From a virus: DNA of 39,256 nucleotides. Below the pieces are notes generated by a model. That model was not told the origin of the DNA and made no database searches. It saw only the letters and a program-made list of their open reading frames with translations. The translations under genes and the position numbers were made by a program. Every line of letters starts with the position of its first letter. Position 1 is the stretch's first letter. Shown one piece after another: positions 9,001 through 16,137 of the stretch. Where the stretch lies: positions 1 to 39,256 of the IMG/VR virus record IMGVR_UViG_3300042384_000945; one strand, 5' to 3'.

Positions 9001-9154
9001 ATTCTAATTTTTCTTTATCGTATTGTGCTTTATCTGTTGTTTTTAATAAAACATTTTTATCCAATGTTACTGACGCTTGATCCATACCCAAAAGAGAGTT
9101 TGGTCCAAATGTTTTGGATAGTTTTTGCCATATCGTTAGATTTTGTTTTTCCAT
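6059..9154 (-). CDS. 20: Portal vertex protein, T4 gp20-like, with in-frame intein
   Basis: Forms the dodecameric ring through which DNA is packaged and to which the neck attaches. 1031 residues as encoded; removal of the 419-residue intein (157-575) leaves 612, near the size of T4 gp20 (524) plus a tail. The N-extein contains YYEPNRIAAFYDYESM and PEISTALDIYSEES; the C-extein starts CKYGDNFVYLKL and continues with RAPERRVFKVFVGNM, PYVQRVANKFKRD and a lipid-free helical region typical of gp20. The last ~70 residues include an unusual Pro/Gly-rich linker (MPPPPPAEGG, DIPPPPPSGG), absent from T4. ATG at 9154 behind an A-rich leader and a TATTTAT element. Order gp17-...-gp20-...-gp21-gp22-gp23 supports the assignment. 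Confidence 0.9.
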   Translation of the reverse strand: MEKQNLTIWQKLSKTFGPNSLLGMDQASVTLDKNVLLKTTDKAQYDKEKLEYQQSLFLSNQWQKIENNLYAQAVYYEPNRIAAFYDYESMEFMPEISTALDIYSEESTTPNQDGYVLQIYSESKRIKSILADLFNNILDININLPMWIRNTPIRENCMIPLLDGTEVTIKELSDRVKNGEDVWSYSIQDGTKVIVPSKIIWCDLTRKNSELYRVTLDDGTYIDTTPDHEYMLRDGSFKRADKLTKGQSLMPFYTKKSEKKKDRIAGYEKVFNPSTGKYKFTHTMVSHICVRDLDNEKTIGEQFDTHHVDFNKLNNHPKNLDRMKHSDHFKLHSEHFIKILGSPEVVKKRMDGIDRYLRSEKRKQRLSKEMTGIYNKYFEKYNNSELHTEHNIIRSNKMLNNWRDNNFIEKTKKGMTIEINDNCLSYISTVIKNSETYIGIYELSNILKSDSEFIKLFKQNYTLNKDITKSINATTLKKVILRKTNKNYFDFVSNIKPEIILDKKYIKARSIFEGKTKVKIINHKVVSVVKLNETSDVYCLEAVGPNGEHDRHNFPVCGFNLNGEYSRESGVFLSNCKYGDNFVYLKLDEEKGITGCLQLPNIEIERLERGMSVRTMNAVVSSPTPSDVNSKGLRFVWKTKDMEFNTWEMAHFRLLGDDRKLPYGTSMLEKARRVWKQLVLAEDAMLIYRTSRAPERRVFKVFVGNMDDKDVEPYVQRVANKFKRDQVVDSKTGNVDMRYNQMAVDQDYFIPVRDPGQTMPIETLPGAQNLSEIADIEYIQKKLLTALRIPKAFLGFEEPVGSGDNLSLMDIRFARTINKIQKSMIAELNKIAIIHLFILGFEDELNNFTLGLTNPSKQADLLMVSVWKEKVLLYKDLVSEIPNTLQPTSATWAKKHIFGFSDEDIKLEIQQIRLERAVAAELTNTPTIITHTGMFDIVDKLYKTASGDTTTAPPAEGGMPPPPPAEGGGMGDIPPPPPSGGEAPLMDSVEKSNYNILVESNDLEADDFIDLSKGRNSLGLIEKELDKLLNG
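7430..8686 (-). mobile_element. Intein with HNH homing endonuclease domain in the portal gene
   Basis: Self-splicing element from Cys157 to Asn575 of the portal precursor. Block A: CMIPLLDGTEVTIKEL. Block B: TTPDHEYMLRDG, with the TxxH-type His. The middle carries an HNH-like segment, THHVDFNKLNNHPKNLDRM followed by KHSDHFKLHSEH. Block F: SDVYCLEAVGPNGEHDRHNF. Block G: SGVFLSN then Cys+1. The penultimate residue is Ser rather than the usual His, and about a dozen residues (GFNLNGEYSRES) separate blocks F and G. The open frame through 1257 nt and intact Cys1, Asn and Cys+1 argue that it splices. Confidence 0.87.
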
Positions 9155-9183
9155 ATTATAAGTTTAATAATAATTTTTTATTA

Positions 9184-9190
9184 ATAAATA
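9184..9190 (-). promoter_or_regulatory. TATTTAT element before the portal gene
   Basis: Coding-strand AATATTTATTAATA, 29 nt before the ATG at 9154. Confidence 0.5.
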
Positions 9191-9210
9191 TTTGAAACAT
9201 TAGAATAAAT

Positions 9211-9246
9211 AAAAACCGAAGGGTTATTCACATCTTTCGGTTTTTG
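9211..9246. terminator. Bidirectional terminator after the fibre gene
   Basis: AAAAACCGAA and TTCGGTTTTT arms around a ~15-nt loop, 38 nt downstream of the fibre stop codon. Hairpins downstream of variable regions are also needed in some diversity-generating retroelements. Confidence 0.8.
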
Positions 9247-9283
9247 TTGTTTTATAGTTAAATTTAATGTTTTATGGTTAAAA

Positions 9284-11368
9284 TTATATACTAAATTTTC
9301 TTATTGCACGCACATAGTAGGTGCGGCTCTTATCGGAACCGATGCCGTTGCTGGCACTCCCAAAGCCGAAGTAGAAGATCCACGCGCGGTTGAAGTCGGC
9401 CTCCGTACTACTCCAATAAGTATTATAACCAATTTGAGTAGCACCAGCTATAGTACTAGCACTTGAATTACCTGATAAAGTTCTATTTACATTAAATCTG
9501 TTTTGCCAAAGTAAACTTAATTCATCAATAGCTGGTAGATACCAGTCGTTTTTGTAGTTAACAGGCGAAACCTCAAATGCTTCAAATGGACTACCTTCTT
9601 CTAGTGTGTAAGCACCAAAAGGGCAAGGGGTATCCTCTGAAAGGTATGGAAAAACAGAAGAGTATTCTAACTGCCATTCCTCATCTGTTTCATTAACTGC
9701 GCCCCATCCTAAAATTTCTCCAAGTTCTGGAATCAAATAATATGGCTTACCATGTAATTCACCACTACTCTCCACCTCCACCGTTACAGGCTCTGGTGCG
9801 GTTGTTATTAAATTATCAATTACATTATAATCACCCCCAATTATCCAATTATTAAAAATCGGAAATTCTGTATCACTTGTGTTATAATATAAAGAATATA
9901 ATGTTCCTACATTAATTTCAAAAAACCAATCTACACTGTCATAAACTAAATCTACGTAAAGTCCTTCTGTTGAAATGTTATAATGATTTTTACCTTCTTC
10001 TATTCCTACTTTTGGTACATCATAATTGTAAGTTTGACCTTCAAATACAAAAGAAACGTGTATATAAGAATTACCATTTAATTGATAAGTGACTGAAATT
10101 GTGTTGCAACCACCATTAACATATTCCAAACACAATTGTGCGGCACTTTCTGCATGTCCAGTTTGACCAGTTATTGTTAAACTATTTTCTAAACCATTCC
10201 AAGTACTATCAGCACCAGCCAATTGGTTGGTTATATTACTCCAAACAGATAAGACTGGTGCAACACTGAACGATTCAAAGATGCTTTCTTCTTCAATTGC
10301 GTAAGTTCCGAAAGGGCAGGGGTTGTCGGATGAAAGTCTGCCTTCACTCTGAAGTTTCCAATAACCTAAAACATTCCATTCTAAGGTATAAGTTTCTCCG
10401 CTAATTTCTATTTCATAATAAGGTTTTCCCTCAAATTCCCCACTACTTTCCACCTCCACCGTAACAGGCTCTCCACCTTCTAAAGTGTAAGTAACACTAA
10501 TTGTATCGCAATCTAAGCCAGCTTGGTCATCAATTGAAACAACCAAATAGTTTTCATTTATACCATCTTTATAACTATGAAATATTACACCCCCCTCTTC
10601 TTCAACATATTGACCAATTTGATATGTAAACCCATCAGTTGGTGCGGTTAATTCAATATTTCCATTAGCATCAGAGGTTAAAATATAACCATCAGTCGCA
10701 CCAGATGTTATTTGAAGATTTTCAACAACCAATTTATGATTTATTAAATCAACAGTTACACCACTTGTTGAACCGAAATAAACATTTCCTTCATCATTTG
10801 GATTAATGTGTAATGGCGAACAAGAATGAACATTTGACACATATATATCACTAATACATTCACCAGATGTGTTTCCAGTGAATGATGTTGTTCCAGTTAC
10901 AACTTCACCACTTGAATCCAATCCCAAGTTAATAACTGGTGAACCTGAACCAATTGTGGTCAAATTCAATGTCCCCCCACTTATTGCAAAATCACCTTGA
11001 AACGTTCTTGTCCCACCAGTTGCTTCGGCAATAGTTTCTTTTAATTCTATTTTATTTGTATCTAAATTTAATGTAATTGTTTGTTCATCGGCCTCAGCAA
11101 GTCCAGCAATTTCATTATTTAAATCTTCAGTTAATCCACTAACTTCAAAATTACTACCCGTATTATAATCAAAAATAATCGTACCACCAGTTACATATGT
11201 ACCACCAGTTACGTAAGTATCAGTAACTCCAGAGTTAACATAAGTCTTTATCTGGTCTATTGTTATTTTATTGGTATCATCAGTATTAATATTAATAATT
11301 GGTAATACATCATTAGAAGAAATAGAACTAAATTGTATTAAATCTAAATCGGTTATTCTTTTATCCAT
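9284..11368 (-). CDS. Tail fibre / receptor-binding protein with C-terminal DUF1566 (C-type-lectin-like) domain
   Basis: 694 residues. The N-terminus (MDKRITDLDLIQFSSIS, then ITIDQIKTYV) resembles virion-attachment segments of phage fibres, followed by Gly/Thr-rich beta repeats to ~250. Two copies of a ~70-residue module follow, each with VTVEVESSGE, GKPYY, LS.D.PCPFG.Y and EE.S.FE.F.V.PV (N-side copy at 10262-10478, C-side copy at 9556-9795), separated by a related ISVTYQLNG segment. The last ~90 residues (DWYLPAIDEL, LLWQNR, YWSSTEA, TYYVRAIRKF) match the DUF1566 fold used by many DGR-diversified adhesins. The 3' end is far GC-richer than its neighbours. Alternative: a virion decoration protein instead of a fibre. 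Confidence 0.78.
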   Translation of the reverse strand: MDKRITDLDLIQFSSISSNDVLPIININTDDTNKITIDQIKTYVNSGVTDTYVTGGTYVTGGTIIFDYNTGSNFEVSGLTEDLNNEIAGLAEADEQTITLNLDTNKIELKETIAEATGGTRTFQGDFAISGGTLNLTTIGSGSPVINLGLDSSGEVVTGTTSFTGNTSGECISDIYVSNVHSCSPLHINPNDEGNVYFGSTSGVTVDLINHKLVVENLQITSGATDGYILTSDANGNIELTAPTDGFTYQIGQYVEEEGGVIFHSYKDGINENYLVVSIDDQAGLDCDTISVTYTLEGGEPVTVEVESSGEFEGKPYYEIEISGETYTLEWNVLGYWKLQSEGRLSSDNPCPFGTYAIEEESIFESFSVAPVLSVWSNITNQLAGADSTWNGLENSLTITGQTGHAESAAQLCLEYVNGGCNTISVTYQLNGNSYIHVSFVFEGQTYNYDVPKVGIEEGKNHYNISTEGLYVDLVYDSVDWFFEINVGTLYSLYYNTSDTEFPIFNNWIIGGDYNVIDNLITTAPEPVTVEVESSGELHGKPYYLIPELGEILGWGAVNETDEEWQLEYSSVFPYLSEDTPCPFGAYTLEEGSPFEAFEVSPVNYKNDWYLPAIDELSLLWQNRFNVNRTLSGNSSASTIAGATQIGYNTYWSSTEADFNRAWIFYFGFGSASNGIGSDKSRTYYVRAIRKFSI
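9306..9415 (-). other. Candidate DGR variable region (VR) at the fibre 3' end
   Basis: This segment is strikingly GC-rich against an AT-rich genome and codes for the ligand-binding end of the DUF1566 domain (STEADFNRAWIFYFGFGSAS and onward to DKSRTYYVRAI). Position at the extreme 3' end, fold and anomalous base composition fit a VR whose adenine positions have been rewritten. No template repeat or reverse transcriptase is visible here. Confidence 0.5.
9556..10478. repeat. Duplicated module inside the fibre gene
   Basis: Near-identical stretches mark two module copies: the bases for VTVEVESSGE at about 9765-9795 and 10440-10475, and those for PCPFG at about 9615 and 10312. The copies share order throughout but have diverged between the conserved motifs. 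Confidence 0.75.
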
Positions 11369-11385
11369 AATAGTTAGTTTTATTT

Positions 11386-11392
11386 ATAAATA
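11386..11392 (-). promoter_or_regulatory. TATTTAT element before the fibre gene
   Basis: Coding-strand GTATTTATAAATAAA, 17 nt before the ATG at 11368. Confidence 0.55.
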
Positions 11393-11408
11393 CTCTAAAT
11401 AGTTATTA

Positions 11409-11657
11409 TTAACAAAAGACTAAGTTATCCCCATTTTGAGTTATTAAATTTTCAAATTGTTGTGTAACAAGGTTACAGGTACTTATTGTTGTCGTTGTGG
11501 TTGTTGTTAATTCCGATTCTTCATTTGAAATATCTATTTTAGATTGTTTTCTTAAATCAGGTGTATATTTTATAACAGTAAAAATTGGTTGACCATCAAC
11601 TATTAATCGTGAACCGCCAATTGTTCTACCTGACTTTTTTCTTCTATTTAAACCCAT
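11409..11657 (-). CDS. Small unknown virion-region protein
   Basis: 82 residues. Basic N-terminus (MGLNRRKKSGRTIGGSRLIV), then a run of seven threonines and a C-terminal segment NLVTQQFENLITQNGDNLVFC. No membrane segment or known domain. It lies between terminase and fibre genes, with a TATTTAT element only 4 nt before its ATG, so the transcript would be nearly leaderless. A minor structural protein is likely but not shown by the sequence. Confidence 0.65.
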   Translation of the reverse strand: MGLNRRKKSGRTIGGSRLIVDGQPIFTVIKYTPDLRKQSKIDISNEESELTTTTTTTISTCNLVTQQFENLITQNGDNLVFC

Positions 11658-11661
11658 ACCT

Positions 11662-11668
11662 ATAAATA
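11662..11668 (-). promoter_or_regulatory. TATTTAT element at a leaderless start
   Basis: Coding-strand AATATTTATAGGTATG: only 4 nt lie between the element and the ATG at 11657. Confidence 0.5.
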
Positions 11669-13441
11669 TTAACGTTTACCAAATAACCAACTATATTCAA
11701 TATAATCATTTCTTGTTGGGTTATTATGTGTTCCACCAAACCTATCATTCATAACATTTGTATTTGGTATTGCAGGATCAAAATGAATCTGTTTAGATAA
11801 ATTATTATTGTCAGCAACAGTCCAAGATTCAATCATTATTTTTGTTTTTTCTGTTACTTTTTCTAATTTTTGGAATGCGGATTCACCAACGTAAATCGCC
11901 ATTGATATACCCATTATAAGGTCATCGTGTTGCCCTTTTTGATGATCTGGTCTACCATTCACATAGACAAACGTATTCATTTCATTATATAGACGTACAC
12001 TTTTTATTTTAAACTTATGTCTAACATATTCTTCAAATGCTGCAATAATTTGAACTCGTTTATTGTTAAAATTAATCCCAGGGATTTTATCCACACTAGT
12101 TTTATTGACAGCCCAAATATTCATTGAATCAACACCCTCAATATAAAACCCACTATAACCCAATTCTTGCATTTTCCTTACCGTAGTAATACCCATACCA
12201 CCAGTAATATCCACAACACAAAACGCATTATATATTATTCCCCATTTATATGCTATTTCAGCTAAAGCGTCTGGGGGTATTTTTCCAACATATTCTAAAA
12301 CTTGTTCTCGTTCATCAAAATCTACAATTTGAATAGATGAGAAATCCTCACTATCACCTCTACTAACGTCTACACCAATAATATACTTATGTCCTGGTAC
12401 TGGATCTTTCCAAATCCATAATGCGTTACCCATTAATTTAGTTGGTGCGTCTTCAAGTGTGTTTGTTTTTATATAGTCCAATTGTTTTGAATCAAATACG
12501 TTATCACCGGATCCTAAAAACTCACAATTTAACTCTTGGTTAATTTTTCGTTTATCATATTTTAATTTTTTAACCATTTTTTCATACCAAGATGAACAAG
12601 GTTTGTAACCCTCTTTGAATAATTCCTTAATCTTATCATAATCTCTGTTATATGGATCCGAATCTTCAAAAGATATGTTTTTTGTTTGATCTCTATCGTC
12701 TTTATTTAGTAGAAAATCAACGAGATCATCTGTTGGAACTAAATATAAATTTTTAGAGTATCTTGGGTCTTTCCACCAAAACATCTCAGAGATTTTAAAA
12801 TTATTCATTCCCTTTGTTGCTTGGTTGTATATTTCATAATATATTGCATCATAACCATTTGGTGTTGATACAACAATAACCTTACCCCCTGTAGATAGGG
12901 AAGCCATACACGCAGCCCAGAAATCACCATCTGCTTCAATAAAGGCGGCCTCATCAAATACAAGTATTGTTGGTGTATAACCCCTTAACGCATCTCGTGA
13001 TGTTGCAACGGCTTTAACCTCACAACCATTAGTTAATTTATAGTGTCGTTGTGAATTTTTATCCACGGAAAACCCAGTACCAACCCAACTTGGCCATTGA
13101 TCAACAAAACCTCTGATTTTATTTGCCATCTCCATTGATGTATCAAGTTTGTTGGCAATAATTAGAATTTTTTCTGGACGTTCTTTTTTTGCGAAAACTA
13201 ATCTTTTTGACATCCACGCTGCGGTAACTGTTGATACACCAGCCTGACGATATTTTAATGCGATATTTTCTTCGTAATTTTCATAATCATCTAATAATGA
13301 TATTTGATCTGGAAATAGTTCTAATGGTACATATTTTGAAACCGTATTATCGTATGTTTGTAAATATGTCCTTAATGCGTATGGTGTATCTTTCATACAC
13401 TTAACATACTCTAACATTAATTGTTCTTTTGTTAATCCCAT
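11669..13441 (-). CDS. 17: Large terminase subunit, T4 gp17-like ATPase-nuclease
   Basis: Motor that cuts and translocates DNA into the prohead. 590 residues, close to T4 gp17 (610). ATPase domain: Walker A-like YRQAGVSTV at ~64-72, Walker B LVFDEAAF at 161-168, coupling motif VVSTPNG at 191-197. Nuclease domain (RNase H fold): IIGVDVSRGDSEDFSS at 355-370 with the first acidic residues, VVDITGGMG around Asp412, and QHDDLIMG with Asp507/508. The P-loop lacks the classical Lys before Ser/Thr (AGVST); an Arg at the start of the loop, as in other terminases, may serve. ATG at 13441, 13 nt after a TATTTAT element. No intein here. Confidence 0.93.
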   Translation of the reverse strand: MGLTKEQLMLEYVKCMKDTPYALRTYLQTYDNTVSKYVPLELFPDQISLLDDYENYEENIALKYRQAGVSTVTAAWMSKRLVFAKKERPEKILIIANKLDTSMEMANKIRGFVDQWPSWVGTGFSVDKNSQRHYKLTNGCEVKAVATSRDALRGYTPTILVFDEAAFIEADGDFWAACMASLSTGGKVIVVSTPNGYDAIYYEIYNQATKGMNNFKISEMFWWKDPRYSKNLYLVPTDDLVDFLLNKDDRDQTKNISFEDSDPYNRDYDKIKELFKEGYKPCSSWYEKMVKKLKYDKRKINQELNCEFLGSGDNVFDSKQLDYIKTNTLEDAPTKLMGNALWIWKDPVPGHKYIIGVDVSRGDSEDFSSIQIVDFDEREQVLEYVGKIPPDALAEIAYKWGIIYNAFCVVDITGGMGITTVRKMQELGYSGFYIEGVDSMNIWAVNKTSVDKIPGINFNNKRVQIIAAFEEYVRHKFKIKSVRLYNEMNTFVYVNGRPDHQKGQHDDLIMGISMAIYVGESAFQKLEKVTEKTKIMIESWTVADNNNLSKQIHFDPAIPNTNVMNDRFGGTHNNPTRNDYIEYSWLFGKR

Positions 13442-13454
13442 AAAGATTTTTTAT

Positions 13455-13461
13455 ATAAATA
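13455..13461 (-). promoter_or_regulatory. TATTTAT element before the terminase gene
   Basis: Coding-strand TGTATTTATATAAA, 13 nt before the ATG at 13441. Confidence 0.55.
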
Positions 13462-13463
13462 CA

Positions 13464-13498
13464 AAAAAACCCCAAATTATTTTTAAAGTGGGGTTTTT
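13464..13498. terminator. Bidirectional terminator upstream of the terminase
   Basis: AAAAACCCCA and TGGGGTTTTT-type arms around an A/T-rich loop. It separates the 423-aa gene from the terminase promoter. Confidence 0.8.
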
Positions 13499-13518
13499 AA
13501 ATATTGTTTAATAAACTC

Positions 13519-14790
13519 TTATAGTCCTAGTTGTGATAAAATATCATCATCTTCACCCTCTTCTTCGTTTTCGTCATCCTCTTCTAATTCTTTAACAATC
13601 TCATTAACCATTCTTTGTATTTTTTCTCTACCTGCTGGTTTTTCTTCTAATACTTCTCTAAATAACTCAAAGAAATCATCTGCTTTCATAGCACTAATTC
13701 GCATAAATAAGTAATGTTGAATGTATTTCATATCTTCCTCACTTAATATCTCTATTGGATATGATTTTTGTAACAACTCCCAAAATACTGGACCTAATTT
13801 TAAATCCCATGCTTCTGCAGGTACTGTATCTTGTGACCCCATAATCATTTCTGCTTGTCTTGGGTCGTCTGGTAAACCGTGTGTACCAAAAACCTCGTAA
13901 ACACCCTTAATTAATTCGTGTACTAATGTTGGAAAATTTATACCTCTAGCAATAACGGTTGGGGGATCTGTTTCATTATTAATTTCAGAAGTTCCGGCCT
14001 CACTACCACCACTACCAGACATTGCTTCAATAGTTTCTTCTGGATACAACCAATATAAATGATCAATAATCGCAGTTGTAACAGTATATAATTCAATTAA
14101 ATCTGGGTCAATTTCATTTAACTTCTCAGAAACTAAGTGATACATATACTGACCTTTTTTTGCGGCACCACCAATTAAAGAATTAATTAAACGTCGTTTT
14201 GACTTTTCTTTATCAAAAGTATCCATAGCGTCAAGAAAAGCCTCAATATCGTTTTCGTGATTTGCAGCATCTTTGAATAAATCTGTCATTTCCTCTCTTG
14301 ATGGTTCTTCACTTTGTCTTCTCATTTTTTCAGCAGATTCACTTTGACCTAAACCAATAAGTTTAGCATCAAATTGTAACGCACCTTTAGGTATTGATAA
14401 TTCTTTAGTGACTAAAGCGACCGCTAATTTCTCAAGTGTTTGTTTATTATCACGCTCAATACGCATACTTTGACTTAATGCTGATTGAACCAACATTAAT
14501 AGGTTGGTTAACGGATTACCAGTTGTTAAAGATGCTGTTGACCCCACTGATGTTGTTAATGCAGATCTTAATTTTGTAACAGTATCTTTAAATCGTTTGG
14601 ATGAAACTAACTCAATAAAATCTCTACTCATCTTCGGCATTGCTGGATGGTTAGAGTATGGTGTCTCTTTACCTAAAATTTTTCTTTCAATACTTGGATC
14701 CATTCTTTCAGGGCCATCATAATCAATTGGCGCTTCGTTAATAATTTTATTAACAATTCTGTCTAATTCTTTTTCTGTTAAATTTCCCAT
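13519..14790 (-). CDS. Unknown virion-associated candidate with cleavable-type leader
   Basis: 423 residues, mostly helical, starting MGNLTEKELDRIVNKIINEAP: an amphipathic leader ending in INE|A, the pattern gp21-type proteases cut. A low-complexity Gly/Ser stretch (SGSGGSEAGTSE, ~260) splits the protein in two, and the C-terminus is strongly acidic (ELEEDDENEEEGEDDD). A short LVHELIKGVYEVFGTHG segment recalls a zinc-peptidase helix, but the third ligand is not evident and I do not call an enzyme. It lies 5 nt after the preceding gene, in one operon with three other virion-type genes. Confidence 0.65.
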   Translation of the reverse strand: MGNLTEKELDRIVNKIINEAPIDYDGPERMDPSIERKILGKETPYSNHPAMPKMSRDFIELVSSKRFKDTVTKLRSALTTSVGSTASLTTGNPLTNLLMLVQSALSQSMRIERDNKQTLEKLAVALVTKELSIPKGALQFDAKLIGLGQSESAEKMRRQSEEPSREEMTDLFKDAANHENDIEAFLDAMDTFDKEKSKRRLINSLIGGAAKKGQYMYHLVSEKLNEIDPDLIELYTVTTAIIDHLYWLYPEETIEAMSGSGGSEAGTSEINNETDPPTVIARGINFPTLVHELIKGVYEVFGTHGLPDDPRQAEMIMGSQDTVPAEAWDLKLGPVFWELLQKSYPIEILSEEDMKYIQHYLFMRISAMKADDFFELFREVLEEKPAGREKIQRMVNEIVKELEEDDENEEEGEDDDILSQLGL

Positions 14791-14795
14791 TTTAT

Positions 14796-15740
14796 TTATT
14801 TTAAGTTAACACCAAGTTTATTCCACGTCAAAAAGTTCGGTAAAGAACCTTTTCCTGCTTTTGGTGCTGGATTGTGTTTTGGTTGGAATGGGTTTTTTCT
14901 ACCCTTATCTTTTTCTTTTGTATCAGTATCTGTGTCCGTATCTGGTTTTGTTGGTGCTGTTGTTTGTTCTTTAAACTCTCTTTTAGCCTTTGGTTTTGGT
15001 CTATGTTTTGGTTGGAAAGGGTTTTTTCTGTCTTTATCTTTATCCTTTTCTTTCGTATCTGTGTCCGTATCTGGTTTTGTTGGTGCAACTTCCGTGTTAT
15101 TACCCATAGATTTTTTCATAGTTTTCATTTCTTTACCTTCTTCTTTTGAAAACATAGTATTTTTTTTTGGGTTTGACAACATAATACCATCAGTATCTTT
15201 TGTTTTTTCATTAATTGTTTTTAAAATATCACCCTTAGTCATTGAAGGGTTAATATGTTTTTGTAGCATTTCAACAATAGAATCCTCTAAAAAGTCTTCA
15301 TAATCTTCATTTTTTTCTGAGTGTTTTTTTTCTGGCATTTTCTCGTACTGTTTTTTTGTTGTACTATCAGAAAATTCTTTTGCCATTTTACACCACTTTT
15401 CTTTTGTTTTACCAGAACTATTTTTACATTTAGACCAGAACAACCCTTGTTGTGCTTTTGATTCAAATTTTTCAGAGAGTTCAGTTTCCTGCATTGGCGT
15501 GGCAGTTGTTTTACCTCCAGTTGTGTCAATTTCAACACCATTAACCATTGTTTTTGAATTTGGGTTAACAACATATTTAGTTGTTGTTATTGTTTGTGGT
15601 GTTGTGTTTTGAGGAGTTGCTTGTTCACTAAGAGTAAACCTTTTTACCAAAACTTTAATTTGATTCTCGTTCATTTTTGAAATCGTATTGACACGAATTC
15701 CGTTCTCCAATAATACTTTAATTTGATCTTTAGTTTTCAT
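14796..15740 (-). CDS. Lys-rich repeat protein, likely encapsidated or core protein
   Basis: 314 residues from the ATG at 15740; an in-frame TTG at 15758 is possible but would overlap the upstream gene more. Leader MKTKDQIKVLLENGIRV... ends KRFTLSEQATPQ, with LSE|Q as a candidate gp21-type cut site. A central conserved block reads KAQQGLFWSKCKNSSG then KEKWCKMAKEFSDSTT (two Cys). The C-terminal third carries two copies of APTKPDTDTDTKEKDK followed by RKNPFQPKH, basic and disordered. Composition suggests a DNA-associated internal head protein, comparable in style to T4 internal proteins. No enzymatic motif. Confidence 0.68.
   Translation of the reverse strand: MKTKDQIKVLLENGIRVNTISKMNENQIKVLVKRFTLSEQATPQNTTPQTITTTKYVVNPNSKTMVNGVEIDTTGGKTTATPMQETELSEKFESKAQQGLFWSKCKNSSGKTKEKWCKMAKEFSDSTTKKQYEKMPEKKHSEKNEDYEDFLEDSIVEMLQKHINPSMTKGDILKTINEKTKDTDGIMLSNPKKNTMFSKEEGKEMKTMKKSMGNNTEVAPTKPDTDTDTKEKDKDKDRKNPFQPKHRPKPKAKREFKEQTTAPTKPDTDTDTDTKEKDKGRKNPFQPKHNPAPKAGKGSLPNFLTWNKLGVNLK
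14874..15086. repeat. Internal direct repeat in the Lys-rich gene
   Basis: Two ~83-87-bp copies (14874-14961 and 15003-15086), encoding the repeated PTKPDTDTDT...RKNPFQPKH block. The (GAT/ACC)n-like DTDTDT tract differs in length between the copies. Confidence 0.85.
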
Positions 15741-16137
15741 ATATTGTTTTTTTTTCAAATTCTAGAATTATGTCTCTAGCATACAATTTATCTTTAACGT
15801 TTTGTTCGGTTTCACCAAAATGAAAAACAAGTCGTTTAACAATTGAGAAATCGGTATCGTTGGTTTCTTTTTCCCAACCTAAACAAATAACACCATCCAT
15901 TGAATCTATAATTGAAAAAATATCCGATTCTTGAATTAAGTCTAATTTAATTTTATTATTTTGTAATACACCAACTTTTTTAATATACTCAACATCAGGT
16001 GGTGATGGGTAACCATTCGCAGGTTTTGACTCCCAATTTTCACCCCAAACATCGGTGTTATCTGAAAAGATAAATTCATATATGTTATCACCCTTATAGT
16101 TTGGGCCTAAAGCATTGATATAAATTAAATTATTCAT
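15730..16137 (-). CDS. Unknown small protein in the virion operon
   Basis: 135 residues beginning MNNLIYINALGPNYKGDNIYEFIFSD; Trp/Gly-rich turns (DVWGENWESKPANGYPSPP) and mixed alpha/beta content, no membrane segment. Its ATG overlaps the stop codon of the upstream gene as ATGA, and it overlaps the next gene, so it is translationally coupled on both sides. I do not recognise the family. Structural or assembly function is guessed from operon membership. Confidence 0.7.
   Translation of the reverse strand: MNNLIYINALGPNYKGDNIYEFIFSDNTDVWGENWESKPANGYPSPPDVEYIKKVGVLQNNKIKLDLIQESDIFSIIDSMDGVICLGWEKETNDTDFSIVKRLVFHFGETEQNVKDKLYARDIILEFEKKTIYEN

Noticed and set aside
9284-11368. A complete DGR cassette in this window
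   Set aside because: No reverse transcriptase motif, no template repeat and no accessory Avd-type gene were found, so only the target is proposed.
13519-14790. Zinc peptidase call from LVHELIKGVYEVFGTHG
   Set aside because: The motif is not HExxH and no third ligand or conserved fold could be recognised.
14828-15574. Alternative-frame ORFs in the Lys-rich repeat gene
   Set aside because: They arise from low-complexity repeats; the 314-aa frame is the only one with a continuous domain, proper start and operon fit.
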